A stretch of 64,000 nt of DNA from Rhodosorus marinus (lineage: Eukaryota; Rhodophyta; Stylonematophyceae; Stylonematales; Stylonemataceae), in the NCBI GenBank assembly GCA_029953675.1, contig JAMWBK010000013.1:744001-808000 (forward strand). The letters run 5' to 3'. A program made the translations under genes and the position numbers. Shown here piece after piece: positions 33,986 to 45,291 of the stretch (positions are counted from its first letter, which is position 1; each line of letters starts with the position of its first letter). The notes under the pieces are model-generated. The model was given only the letters and a program-made list of their open reading frames with translations, searched no databases and was not told the origin of the DNA.

Positions 33986-36357
33986 CCTCCTTCCCCGTCA
34001 AACACAAGTCATCATATGAAACAAAGAGAAGGCCTTCCTCATATATCAACTTCCCATCCAAACCAACTCCCCTCCTCCCCATTTCCCCCTTTCCAAACTC
34101 GAGCGTCTTTCACATCAATAAATAACAAAAAAACTAACCCCCTTTTTAAACGACGTCGAGATTCATATATTCTGTAAATACATTAAAATAAAACCATATC
34201 CTGTTTCTTCATTTGATTTCCAATAACCCCATAGGGAATATTCATTTTTCGTTCTGTTTTCTTCTTTTTTTTGGTTACGAGCGAGTTTTATGTCTTTGAC
34301 TAGAGGGGTCAGTCAACTTGGAAGAGATTCTGGTTTATATAGTAAATCGTATCAAATATACTATAATATAATGAATAAGTAAATTTTTAGAGATGGTTTG
34401 GGTTTGGAATTATACGCGACATACGATAAGATTGGGGTCGAACTATAGTTCGACTGAATAGCGAATTTGGGAGGGGGTTGGGGGGGGAGGGGGAGGTTAG
34501 TAGACATAGAAGTTTATTGGTAGTTACTAATTTGTAGTTTTATTAAGCATTGCGTGAATTGTTTAGTTTGTTTTACCCCATGTTCCTTGGAAATGAGGAG
34601 AAATCGGTTGTGAGGATGGAACTGGTTTGGCTTCGTTGGGGTCGGGGAGGTTTCATTGCAGTCTGGAGTTAGCTCTAAAGTTCAACATTGTTCCCACGCC
34701 TCCTGCTGTTGAGGAGGACGAGGAGAAGCATTCATACCCTCACAGTTTGCGAGCTTTCATCCTCCAATCTCTGTCTGGCCGACGACCAAAGAGCCGCCCG
34801 GAACTTGTGCAAATGGCTGGTTCTTGGTCCCTTCTTGCTCGTCTGTTTTGTGATCGTGTAGATCACACCGCTTCTGTGATCGGGCTCATAGTTGGACCTG
34901 GCGAAAATCCTTGAGAAGAGCTGAGTAGGACAGAGCGAACAGTATTGGACTCAGTCCTCTGTGCATCCTGACACGAGTCTCTATCCAGCTCGTAGGTGCA
35001 GCCTATCTACGACTTTGGACCCGACACAGCCTTGGATTCAAGATGAGAATCATTGAGTTATATCTGTCCTCGGTTCTGGACAGCTACACCCTTCAGTGTT
35101 CTCTGTTGGTCCTGTGGAATCCTCCAAATTCTTGTGGCCCGTTCTTGTTCATGGAATTCGAGATGGTATATGGGGAGGGCTATGCAGCCTACTCACATTG
35201 CAGAGTGTACTACTTGTTATACTGCGGACGAAAACGGCTGAGAGCCCACCCACCTCAGGCGGGATATCCTTGCGGAACTGCAGGGCAACCTCAACTATCA
35301 CGTTTCTTTGATGTCGCTCTGATGAAGGAATACCTGCGTCTTAAGTATCGAATGATTAGAAGCCAATTGAGAAAACCCGCGGAATGATCCAGTGCAATTG
35401 CTGAACCGATTTTGAGCTTGGCTCTAATTCCTGCTTTCTGGCGGAGGATAAGGGAACAAGTCGGGGGCAATCCACTATCTCAGCATGACTCCAGTTTTAA
35501 CCCGTCCGTTTGGCTCCTGAACCAAGTGAGCTGGGACACAGCTCTCGTAGGCGCAGAGGAGATCAACACCGGCGATGGCGTTCACCTCAAGACGCTGCTC
35601 GCAGGGTAAGTCACCGCGAAGTCCTCGAGGGACTTTTCATAGCCTCTGGGCATTTTATTTAAGAGCACCGGAACCTACCACAGAAGACCTCACCTGCACA
35701 CCATCATCACAACGCACGTACTCACCGACGCACCTCATTCACGTGAGACAACTCAAACTTAATCATTCTGGCCAGATCAGTCTTCGGATGCATCAAACTA
35801 CCTCTTTCCTCCCGCCCAGAAAAGTTTTATAAAATTCCCAAAAAATTATACTACCAAAAAATAGCACGGAGTTTCCAAACTGACTATCAAAGAAAATTCT
35901 GTACCACCCCTCTAAAGAACATATTTTTTGTCGAGAATCTTCTTGACATGCTTCTAGACCCCAAAAACATACCGTTTTGAGCACGATGCAAAGATATTTG
36001 ATCGATCTTAATTTTTGTTTAGAAAAAAGTGGTCTGCGTTATTATAATAATAATATAAATAATTTAGAATATGTTCTTGTTCTGGAACGCATGCCAACCA
36101 GCACAGGGAAACGAAAACCCGGGGGTACAGGGCGGTCCCTCTCTTGCGAGGGGGTTGCGGGTGGTTGACAAACTACTTAGCCAAGACAACAGAGAGAGAG
36201 AGAGAGAGAGAGATGGAGAGAGATAGGCAGGCTGACCTAAAGGATGAGTACTACCGAACATCCATGGGCGGGTATGGGCTGATTTATTGCTTCAAGAGCA
36301 GAGCCGAAATTGAGTTTCTGGGTGGCTCGTCCTGGTTCTGGTTGTAAAGAGGCTTGA

Positions 36358-36420
36358 TCGGGTGGGAAAGGGTGGGGAAGGTTTGGGGGCAGAGTTGGGT
36401 GAGTGGCTACAGGGGAAGAG
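36358..36420 (+). promoter_or_regulatory. G-rich tract upstream of the PWWP gene
   Basis: Repeated GGGTGGG/GGGTGGGG and GGGGG groups on the coding strand, about 200-260 bases before the ATG at 36619. Confidence 0.4.
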
Positions 36421-36618
36421 AGGTGAGAGACGGAGGTTTCTTAAGGACTTTGAATTGAAGAGAGACGTAGCTAGGATCTCCTTGATGAAGGGGGCACTGT
36501 GAGAATGGGAGGAACGATGAAATTCTTAAGTGAATGAGGGAATTTTGTGGTGTTTTGCGGGAGGAAGGAAGGATTCTGACTGGGAAGGGTGTGCGTTTTG
36601 TTTGGGTTGGACTAGGGA

Positions 36619-38520
36619 ATGGAAACTACTGCTGGGGATCGTGGTCTTCGATCTGTTCAGGAGCACTGGCATTTGAAGGAGGATGAAATTGAATTTGGGA
36701 CTGTGGTCTGGGGAAGAGTTACCGGGTATCCATGGTGGCCTGCCAGGGTTGCCCTGAATGAGCACACGGATGTTTGGAAGAAGAACGGAAGAATTTGGGT
36801 GAATTTTTTTAATGATCAACACGGAGCTTGGTTGCCGCCGAAGGGAATATTACCCTGGGTTGAAGAGGTGAAGTCCACGTGCATGCCACAGTCAAAGAAG
36901 TATCGTGAAAGAGTCGAGACTGCAGTTGAACAGGCGGAGGAGCACTTGAGGTTGATTGAAAGCTTCTCCATGTCGCTTCCTTCGCAAAACGCGTACTTAT
37001 CTTACGGAAACTTTATGGATGGACAAGCAGATGAGTTTTCTAACGGTTTGGAGTTGGAGAACGAGGAGAACATCCTCGACAGTGGTGACTGGTGGTTGCA
37101 AGGAGCGAAGCGGAAGAAAGCTTCCCCAAACGATGAAAGTGATGACGAGCTATCCCCATCGAAGCGGTTGAGGACGGATCTTTCGGAGTCCTCACGCCAC
37201 AAGGAGGGGGATGGCCCGGACTTTCTCAAACCCCGAGATCCTCCCGCGGTGAAAGCTGCGGCTGAGGCTGAGGAGCACGTAGAGAACGTGCTTGAAAAGG
37301 TTGAGAACCAGTCTAGAGACGAAGATTCAAGTCAGGGAGCGATCGATGTTAGGGCGTTAGAGACTTTGCCTGCTGATCCTGTTCCGGAGGAAACGGAAGC
37401 TCCTGACGAAAACAAGGGATCTGGAGCTCCTATGGAGAAGAATATCCAATCTGAGAACACCGCACAAGGTCATGATCAAAACAACACCGTCAACAAGAGC
37501 AATAACAAGGGGAACGAACCTCAAGCATCTGATGATGCCCCTCCCTCTCGCAAGGCTTCGTTACTAAACAGTAGGGTACAGCGGAGTTCCAAGGAATCAG
37601 ATACCGAGACAGAATCCGACAATGGAGGAAAACCAAACCATCTAATTAACGGAATGTTTAATACCGTCGCCGTCCCCACCAAGGAGTGGGAGCTCATGAA
37701 GCAGTATGTTCGAGGAATGGAGAGGCGGCTAAGGGAACTAGAAGGTCGTTGGGCTTTACAGAGTGTGCTGCAGCCCGGTATGGAAGCTGTAGCAATGGGT
37801 AGAGCTCAAGGACCCAACGTAGGTGGCCTGTTAAGAGAGTATGGGACGCCTGAGGGCGCTGGTCTTAGGGCTAGTTTCGAAGCAGTTCGTACGAGTGCAG
37901 AGTGCTTCCTTCAGTCGAGACCCGCTGGGGAAGCTGTTGGTGATCTTCGGCAGGCTCTGGACAAAATTTCAGAAGGGGATTCCGGGTTCCTGTTCAAGTC
38001 TATCGCCGCCAGTGTCCTCTTCCAGCAAAATGACATCAGAGAGAACGCGGGGAAGAAACGACCGTCGAGACCCCGGCCGAGTACTTCAAGACCGCGGAGC
38101 GCCCCAAAGTCAACCCCGACCGTCTCCAGACCAACTCCAACCGTCCCAAGGCACGTAGCTGAGCCCAAGCCAACGCCTTCCAAAACGAAGGAGGTCGAGG
38201 TTCAGGAACCCAAGCCTAGACAGGCTCCTCGATCCCGATCGCGATCTAGAGGAGGATCATCCGCGAGAAGGCGATCTGCACCCCCGAGTGCAGCAGCGGC
38301 TGTTGCCCCAGTCCCAAAGGTTAGAGTAATTCCACCGAAAGCTGAACCGGTGAAACCGGAGAGAAGCTCGAAGCGACGACCAGTTCCTACAGAGAAGAGC
38401 CTTTCACGGAGCTTTGAGCAACCACCCGCGCCGCGGCCGAGCAGCTCACGATCTAACGCAAGAACTGCCAGACTTGCCGTACCAGCAAGGGTTGGATCGA
38501 GGAGATCCCCACGCTCGTAA
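36619..38520 (+). CDS. PWWP-domain protein
   Basis: Intronless, 633 aa. A PWWP domain at about 24-110 begins FGTVVWGRVTGYPWWPARV (PWWP at 38-41), then WVNFFNDQHGAWLPP. The domain ends in a helical segment with YRERVETAVEQAEEHL, and its aromatic cage normally binds methylated histone H3 tails and DNA. Residues about 150-350 are acidic and low complexity with KRLRT and KRKK basic patches. A helical segment with MKQYVRGMERRLRELEGRW (about 360-375) suggests a short coiled coil. The last 130 residues are Arg/Pro/Ser-rich. No catalytic domain is visible, so a chromatin reader or adaptor role is inferred. I cannot match it to a named family member such as HDGF or a subunit of a known complex. Confidence 0.9.
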   Translation: METTAGDRGLRSVQEHWHLKEDEIEFGTVVWGRVTGYPWWPARVALNEHTDVWKKNGRIWVNFFNDQHGAWLPPKGILPWVEEVKSTCMPQSKKYRERVETAVEQAEEHLRLIESFSMSLPSQNAYLSYGNFMDGQADEFSNGLELENEENILDSGDWWLQGAKRKKASPNDESDDELSPSKRLRTDLSESSRHKEGDGPDFLKPRDPPAVKAAAEAEEHVENVLEKVENQSRDEDSSQGAIDVRALETLPADPVPEETEAPDENKGSGAPMEKNIQSENTAQGHDQNNTVNKSNNKGNEPQASDDAPPSRKASLLNSRVQRSSKESDTETESDNGGKPNHLINGMFNTVAVPTKEWELMKQYVRGMERRLRELEGRWALQSVLQPGMEAVAMGRAQGPNVGGLLREYGTPEGAGLRASFEAVRTSAECFLQSRPAGEAVGDLRQALDKISEGDSGFLFKSIAASVLFQQNDIRENAGKKRPSRPRPSTSRPRSAPKSTPTVSRPTPTVPRHVAEPKPTPSKTKEVEVQEPKPRQAPRSRSRSRGGSSARRRSAPPSAAAAVAPVPKVRVIPPKAEPVKPERSSKRRPVPTEKSLSRSFEQPPAPRPSSSRSNARTARLAVPARVGSRRSPRS

Positions 38521-39631
38521 TCAGGTGGGAAACTTTGAGCAGGAATTTGACGATAAGCCGCATGGTCACATGCCTCGAACGTCAGACCATCTTCGCGAAG
38601 CCCCTTTAGAGCGATGATTTCTGTTCTTTACGAGGAGAAAGAAAATGCGGCGCTTTTGAGTCCAGGGACTGAGGTGTACTGGAATACCTATGGAAGAAGA
38701 AGATTCTTGCTGTAGCTTTGCCTTGGCAAAGCCACTCAACAGACCGTGCGAACGTGTATAGATTACTTTTATTTTGTTAAGTTCTGCTTCTCTTGCTCCG
38801 CTCTCAAGGCCTGTAGAGAGCGGCTAGCAAGGATGCTTACTAAAAGGAAGAGCGAGATTGACCTTTGAGAACTTCCTCTTCGGTTCCTGTGCGCTTGCTT
38901 TCCACTCTAGGCATTACTGGCGAGAAAAAACTCGGATTGGCATTCTTATCAAATCAGCAAAAGTATGCCTTGCTGTTCCTCAGACGACTTTTGAACACAG
39001 CCCAATCGCAAGACCAAAAAAGCGAACTCCATCTGCGAAAGCGCGCAACAAGCTGATGACAAACCAGCCAACACATTCATCACAAAACTCTTTGTCTCAC
39101 TCCGTACACACTACTCATCTATGTTCTTGTCGACCCGGGAGGGTGGCTTCTGGGAGGGAAGGGCTGGTTGACATTCCTACAAAGCTTCCAAAAACCTAAA
39201 ACAGAATCAAAAAATGCAGAACCTTCAAAAGGGCCCAAGCTTTTGTCCTCCCAAATCTCCAAAGAAAGTCCGGTTTCGTCAAAAACAAGACACAATTGAC
39301 AAACCCACAGCAAACCAAATGAGCACGTCACGTCTTCGGCATCCGAAAACAGGATTTTTCGCAATAGTTTTAGTTCGATCAGTAATCTTTTTCTGTGTCC
39401 TCAACGCGGCTGAGAACAGTCCTTTGTATCACTTCCGACTTCCGATAATCGATGAAGATTATCGAACATGTCCCGTCCCGGAGGGTAGGCACATGTTCTT
39501 CGCGATCACTGCGGTTGAGGGCTATGAAAATATCTGTTGAAGACGGCAGAGAGAAGAGTACTGGTATTGTAGATTGAGCTTGTTGGATATTTAAGACGTT
39601 AAGAGACTGTTTGGCAGGATTTTTTGAAGTG
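38521..39631. other. Intergenic region between PWWP and TyrRS genes
   Basis: No gene recognised. Short open frames at 38858-39199 and 39214-39540 show no domain. Confidence 0.4.
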
Positions 39632-41097
39632 ATGGGTGAATCTGATGAGAAGAAGATGACTGAAGAGCTTGCGGGTACGAAGATCGGTCCTGAACACAGC
39701 TTGGATGAAAGAGTAGCGCTGGCTCTGTCCGTTGGAGAGGAATGTATTACTGAAGAAGGTAATGCATGACTGTGTGGTTTCCATTTTTTAAGCGTTCCGT
39801 ATTCCTAGGTTTCTGATCGCTAAATAGTGCCGCTTTCCCGATAGGTTTGAGGAACTTGCTTGAGAAGAAACCGACCAGACCGATTTGTTACGATGGATTT
39901 GAGCCGTCTGGGAGGATGCATATAGCTCAAGGGGTTCTCAAGTCGATTAACGTGAACAAGCTTACCAAGGCTGGATGCACCTTCATATTCTGGGTCGCTG
40001 ACTGGTTTGCTCAGCTGAACAATAAGATGGATGGAGACCTGAACAAGATCAGGACAGTGGGAATGTATGAGCGTTCGAACAACCTGTGCTTCAAGCTTCA
40101 CCCGCGACTGTCTAAGTGTCCCTCAACATCGTTCTTTCATTTGAACATTCCAGGTACTTCATTGAAGTCTGGAAGGCCTCCGGAATGGACATGGAACATG
40201 TTGAATTCCTGTGGGCATCTGATGAGATCAACAAGAAGTCTGGGGAGTACTGGACGCTCGTGATGGACATTGCTAGAAAGAACAATCTTCTGAGGGTTAA
40301 GCGCTGCTCGCAGATCATGGGCCGTACCGAATCTGATGAAATGTCAGCTGCTCAGATCTTCTATCCGTGCATGCAGTGTGCAGATATCTTCTTCCTTAAG
40401 GCAGATATTTGTCAACTCGGGATGGATCAACGAAAGGTAGGAGATCACTTGGATGGTCGACGAGGGCGACTAGAGGGAATGCTCTACTGATGGGTACAAT
40501 CTGGCAAACTGGATTAGGTGAACATGCTCGCTAGAGAATACTGTGATCTGACGAAACCGAAGATCAAAAACAAGCCGATCATTCTTTCACATCACATGAT
40601 GCCGGGCTTGAAGCAAGGACAGGAGAAAATGAGTAAATCCGATCCGGATTCTGCGATTTTCATGGAAGATACTGAGCAAGAAGTCAGACGGAAGATCAAG
40701 AAGGCGTTTTGTCCGGAAAAGATTGTTGAAGGCAATCCATGTTTGGACTACACGAAGACGATCGTGTTTCCAAAACTCGGAAAGGTCACAGTTCAAAGGA
40801 AAGAGGAGGTAAGCTGTCGTTCCAGAATCGTCATCGTCGGCGCAGATTTCCGCCCGAAAAAGCTCAGGATTCGTCGACTTCTATCAAAATGAGCAGTTCG
40901 GCGGAGACGTTGTATATGAAACGTACGAGCAGCTGGAGAAGGAGTTTGTCGAGGGCCAACTACACCCTGGCGACTTGAAAGCGGCTCTAGCGAGCTGTAT
41001 TAATGAAATTCTTCAGCCGGTGCGTGACCACTTTGAACAAGACGAGGAAGCGAAGAAAATACTTGCAAAAGTTCGCAAGTACAAAGCTACAAGATGA
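39632..41097 (+). CDS. YARS: Cytosolic-type tyrosyl-tRNA synthetase
   Basis: Five exons: 39632-39758, 39845-40064, 40154-40436, 40518-40808 and 40897-41097, giving 373 aa. It joins tyrosine to tRNA-Tyr. Blocks match eukaryotic/archaeal-type (class Ic) TyrRS: ICYDGFEPSGRMHIAQG (HIGH-like HIAQG at 68-72), WVADWFAQLNNKM, GMDMEHVEFLW, ESDEMSAAQIFYPCMQCAD, QLGMDQRK, and the KMSKS loop at 247-251. The C terminus, QLHPGDLKAALASCINEILQPVRDHF, is the usual end of plant-like enzymes without an EMAP domain. The last intron is taken as 40809-40896 (88 nt). An acceptor at 40845 also keeps the frame but would give a 37-nt intron and 17 extra residues that break the alignment. There is no presequence, so cytosolic. 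Confidence 0.96.
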
Positions 41098-41385
41098 GCC
41101 CCTGCCCCTGGAAGTGCCAAAGCTGAACGACGAGCACCCAGGTCATGAAAGCGGCGGCATCGTGTGTGGATTATCTAGTCATAGGTTTTACACTTGTTAT
41201 TCTACATGAGTCCATCAAAATCTCAATTGTACAATGGCACTGCGTCTCTCTCAAGCATGAATTTCCTTCGCCTGTGGGGACGCCACAAACGCTGACCGGT
41301 TCCAAAACGGTATGCTTTCGAGCGCACCGCGAAAGTGACAGTTGGACTCCACGTTCTCCAGCCTCCTTCGGGTAGCGAGCGCGAC

Positions 41386-42216
41386 TTAACTGGATCGGTA
41401 GTCATCGCAGGACAAGTCGACCTGGTAAGCTTCAAACCTGTGGTTTAATGCCCTCTCTCGATGAATCTTCGTGCGCAATAGCCCGCCAAATACTTCGTTC
41501 CTCTGCGAGAAAACCGTCCGTCGAATTCTTGAGTGGACGAGTGCCATAGTGCACATGACGCATGGCTCCATCACGACGTAGCAGTCTAGACCCGTGCACA
41601 GGTACAAAGCTCCAGGGCGGGTGCTCAAAACCGTCGCGGCATTGCGAATGCAGCCCAGTACCGCGTGAGAAATAGCGTCGGATGTATCCACAGCCCCCTC
41701 GGAAACAATGCTCCCATCCTTGGGGTCGACGATCATAGCTACAGTGCTGCACAATTCCCCTGCTTCGAGACTTGACGATCTGATATGGATTTGCCTTGCG
41801 TGTTCCATCATCACTTCGTATTCAGCCTCGCTTGGGAGCGGCGCCCGCACTCGCTTCGGTTTGTAGGTCACGGGCCAGTACTGGCCCATTTCCTCCATTT
41901 CCTCCTTATTTCTCGGTTCTACCGACGAAACTTCAACAGTAACTGGATTCAGATTGAACGTTCGCAGCAGCTCCTCATTGGAGCTCTGCGCAGATTCCCA
42001 GAGATTGGCTCTACCAAGCACAATCTCCAGGCGGTTGTCGACTCTCCGAATCCTTTTCAGGTGCCCGAGATCCTCATCCATTGGCAGAATATCCTTAAAT
42101 AAGAGCATGAGCTTGCTTGCTGATGAAGTTTCAACAGCTGAAGTAACGACCTCTGTCAACGGGAACGAAGATCTTTCCTCTTCATCATCCAGAGGAATTC
42201 GCAACGGCTTCGCCAT
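41386..42216 (-). CDS. ADAT3: tRNA-specific adenosine deaminase subunit TAD3/ADAT3
   Basis: Intronless, 276 aa. The C-terminal half is a cytidine-deaminase-like domain with DAISHAVLGCIRNAA, YLCTGLDCYVVMEPCVMC and MALVHSRIRRTVF, ending LNHRFEAYQVDL. The zinc ligands are His184, Cys219 and Cys222. The catalytic Glu of active deaminases (HAE) is Val186 here, as is typical of the inactive ADAT3 partner. The N-terminal half (about 1-120) matches the poorly conserved ADAT3 tRNA-binding region, including PVTYKPKR. With ADAT2 it makes inosine at position 34 of several tRNAs. The start is the first ATG. C-rich plus-strand sequence lies about 160-180 bases upstream. Confidence 0.93.
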   Translation of the reverse strand: MAKPLRIPLDDEEERSSFPLTEVVTSAVETSSASKLMLLFKDILPMDEDLGHLKRIRRVDNRLEIVLGRANLWESAQSSNEELLRTFNLNPVTVEVSSVEPRNKEEMEEMGQYWPVTYKPKRVRAPLPSEAEYEVMMEHARQIHIRSSSLEAGELCSTVAMIVDPKDGSIVSEGAVDTSDAISHAVLGCIRNAATVLSTRPGALYLCTGLDCYVVMEPCVMCTMALVHSRIRRTVFSQRNEVFGGLLRTKIHRERALNHRFEAYQVDLSCDDYRSS

Positions 42217-42375
42217 TTACTGTTTCTCTATTTACATACATGCGCACAGGCTCTCATCTTCATCGTGAACCTCAAAACCCTCTAAAAATCCAACGTATCC
42301 GCCGCGTCCGAACTCTTCTCCTTTCAAACTTCAATCATCGTCTCCTCGCTGACCTTCATCGAGTTCTGACCCAAT

Positions 42376-42396
42376 CTCCCCCGGCCCCCCCCCCCC
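42376..42396 (-). promoter_or_regulatory. C-rich tract upstream of ADAT3
   Basis: CTCCCCCGG followed by a long C run on the plus strand, i.e. G runs on the ADAT3 coding strand. Confidence 0.35.
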
Positions 42397-42729
42397 AAAA
42401 ATGCAGGGAAGGGATGTGCGTGTGTTTCAAAACCCTTTTAATATCATACAAAATACCTTGTATTTCCTACATATGTTTCTCAGTTCGAATTCCATCCACT
42501 TTTACGATCAGCTCTTCCCCGAACTTTCTCCTCAGAACGTCTACTAAACCACGCCATCCGCATAACCATGGACAAAAAACCAGAATCCAATAAAATACCC
42601 GAAGCGCTCACCGCGCAACGGAAAAAGATTGAAGAAAACCAAAATAGATTGACTTCAATCAAAAATTGAAAAAGGACAGGTGTCGTGAACGTTGAGATCG
42701 TGTTTAACCTGACATGAATCCCATGCCAG

Positions 42730-42981
42730 CCGTTGTAGTGTCCTCTGCTAGATCAGTAGTCGGCGTCGTCGGTAGGTGGCTGTCGAAACCCAGTCGTGGA
42801 TGGCCATCTGTAACCAGGACAAATGGCGAGATCCCGTGGTCGTGAATTCATGGTTGTTGTACGCGAGCTGCAGTAGCCGGATTCTCTCCATTTCTCCTAG
42901 TTACAAATAGCCATCCACGACTGGGTCTCGACAGTCACCTACCGGCGACGCCGATTAGTGATCTACCAGAGGCAACTACGG
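42730..42981. repeat. Imperfect inverted repeat, about 87-base arms, 77-base loop
   Basis: The left arm 42730-42818 and right arm 42896-42981 are reverse complements with scattered mismatches. Shared cores include GTCGTGGATGGC, GGTAGGTG and CTAGATCA/GTAGATCA-type blocks. The outer end of the right arm, TGATCTACCAG(A/G)GGCAACTACGG, also occurs in the Ty3/gypsy remnant near 56081-56116. This suggests that the inverted repeat came from two opposed pieces of that element family. Confidence 0.75.
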
Positions 42982-43874
42982 CTGTTAACCGTAAGGTCGA
43001 CTTGACCTTGGTTTTACGTCGGAGTCGGTTTAAAGACAAGCTATTTCTTGAGTCCTAACAGATCTGTTTGCTACCTGAGCTGGAGAGGTAGGCAAGGCAC
43101 TCTTGATATTCTTTAGACGATCTGAAATGGAATGTGAGTGTGCATTTGACTTGCGTGGTCTTAAAGAGAAAGTGATTACCACAGGATCCCAATAACATGG
43201 CCTCAGGATCGAATCTTGTTCATGACCGCCCCGCGAGGACCGGTGTGGTGTTGACCGAGTGGGGTCTGGCGGTTTTCCCCAACAGCGTTCAGCTCGGTTC
43301 CTAGCGGATCTGACCTGATGTCCGTGTGTAGCTTCTTTACTTCTTCCGGGTTATGAACTGGACCGATCAACCTAAAGAAGGCTGCTTAGCACGTTAGGAA
43401 CCCAACCGATGTATCCCGCCAAGCTGGGCCAAAAGTATCATGGGCCCATTAGCTTGTCCAAGAGATTGTTTTCATATTTCTCAGAAACGGCGAGAACATC
43501 AGCTTCTTGTCCAATCGGAATCAGCGGTCAGACAGCTAACTCTTTCTCGAACCGCCTCCGCAAGTTGGGGCCTAAAGTATCATTCTTTCATATTTCGTGG
43601 AACCGGCAAGAACATTGGCCTGGTATCCGATCAACAAATTCAAATGTCAGATAGCTGACGCTTTCTCTAAGCAAAATCTGATGGTTGCTGAGGAAGTATG
43701 TATGGTGGCAGGGCGATTTTGTTGGGGAGAGTCACGGGCTTGTGAAGGATCTGAGGATGAGAAGGGTGTAATCGTGTTTCTTAATTTTGTCTTTGTTTAA
43801 GGAGGCGGCGGTGTGCGGTTGTGAAATCGTAAGATCTTTGCTTTTAGTGTTGTTCTTGACGCGGTGTGCGCAGT

Positions 43875-45291
43875 ATGGTTTTGGAAGCGCTTTGGAGACT
43901 GACGGTCAGGTTAGGGGTGATCGGCTATGGCCTACAACTTTTCGAGATGATTCGGGAGCAGAGAAGGTATAGGAAATTGACCTTCGGGGAGGATAGTCTC
44001 GTTCTCGGAGTTGAGCTGGGAGGCACGACATGTGTTGCAGCGTTGGCAAGGCTTTCGGACCCAACTAAAATCCTGGAACGGTATGAGGTGCCTACGGTTG
44101 ATCCTGGCACCACTCTGGGAAAGATCGTTGAATGGGCGTGGGAAAAGCGAGGAAAAATTAAGGCCATTGGGATCGCGGCGTTTGGCCCGGTGCAACTGGA
44201 AAAGTCAAAACCCGAGTAAGTTTTGATCTCAAAACCACGGTGGTGAAAGATCAATCGTGATAAGCTAATGAACAGCAACATGTACCAATGGGCAGTTACG
44301 GGTGCATCATGAAGACCACACCGAAAGTTGCTTTTCGAGGGGCGGATGTGGTCGGAATGTTCAAGGATTTCGACGTTCCAATGCATTTCGAAACTGACGT
44401 TAACGCACCAGCTTATGGGGAGCTCACGCACGGTGGACATAAGTAAGGGCTTGTTCCGTGTGGGACAATAGCGAGAGGATCCTAACGGAATCGCGTTACC
44501 TTTTTTTTTGCCATGCAGAGATTCGTCATCTATCGTTTACGTAACAGTCGGCACGGGAGTTGGAATTGGAGCAATTGCGAACGGTCTACCTGTTCATGGC
44601 CTTATGCACATGGAAGGCGGACATTTTAACCCGCGAAGAATGGCCGGAGATGACTACCCAGGGTGGTCCGATGTCCACCCGGATTCTCTGGAGAGTATGA
44701 TTAGTTCTAGAGCTATTGCTGAGCGAGCGAAGGTTGACATATCTGAGCTTAAGGACTTGACAGATGACAATCCTGTATGGGAAACGATCGCATACTACAT
44801 GGCGGAAATGTGTGCCACGATCACCTATCTCCTCTCTCCCCACGTCATTGTCCTGGGAGGGGGGGTTATGAACCGAGAGTAAGCCATAATCGTTCCAACC
44901 ACACTTTTTTTCTAATGTTGGGTTTAGACCGTCAGAGAATGAGAAGGTCTATATTTGGTTGGCCCTTTTGAGGCCAGCTGATGGTTAAAACGTGCCCCAC
45001 AAATTTCTGGATGTTGTAGTCAGACGCAGTGCGCTGCACAAAATAACTCTCCACACTCGGCATTGAACATACAAACTAAAACGTGTCTTGTCACTCAACT
45101 GTAACAGTGTTCTTTTGCCGATGGTAAGAGAGAAGACGACCGAGATTCTTAACGGCTATGTGAACGTACCAAGAGTGACAGAGGAGATGGATCAGTACAT
45201 CTGTAGATCTGTGTTTTCAAGTAATAGCGGAATTGTTGGTGCCCTGTCTTTAGGATCGCTGGCTCTGGAGGAGGCTCGGTCCGGGAACTGA
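43875..45291 (+). CDS. ROK-family fructokinase-like sugar kinase
   Basis: Four exons: 43875-44215, 44296-44442, 44519-44878 and 45108-45291. All introns are phase 2 and the product is 343 aa. The N-terminal ATP loop is LVLGVELGGTTCVAALA, followed by IGIAAFGPVQLEKSKPD and YGCIMKTTPK. The catalytic Asp is in HFETDVNAPAYGEL and the second phosphate loop is VTVGTGVGIGAIANG. The substrate loop MEGGHFNPRR comes next, then VIVLGGGVMNRD. This order matches GmuE/YdhR-type fructokinases (ATP + fructose to fructose 6-phosphate). In those enzymes a zinc site follows as CPYHGDCLEG. The equivalent here is SDVHPDSLES, so His is kept but both Cys are lost. The N-terminal extension of about 40 residues is hydrophobic at first and unexplained. 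Confidence 0.88.

Larger units (their letters stand above)
33664..36618. other. Divergent intergenic region with homopolymer tracts
   Basis: 33664-33985 is C/T-rich on the plus strand, including C13 at 33936-33948 (G run on the LSM14 strand). A plus-strand G-rich tract at 34469-34497 is followed by unrecognised open frames at 34627-34914 and 35043-35387, so an unrecognised plus-strand gene or relic is possible. 35820-36070 is AT-rich. A (GA)n run lies at about 36190-36225. Confidence 0.4.
42217..43874. other. Divergent intergenic region with a large inverted repeat
   Basis: Contains C-rich sequence at 42376-42396 upstream of ADAT3, the inverted repeat 42730-42981, and a degenerate direct duplication of about 80 bases (around 43471 and 43587, offset 116). 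No gene recognised. Confidence 0.45.

Noticed and set aside
40809-40845. A 37-nt last intron in TyrRS using the acceptor at 40844-40845
   Set aside because: The acceptor at 40895-40896 also keeps phase, gives a typical 88-nt intron, and aligns RKEE directly to FGGDVVYETYEQL as in plant TyrRS. The shorter intron would insert 17 unmatched residues.
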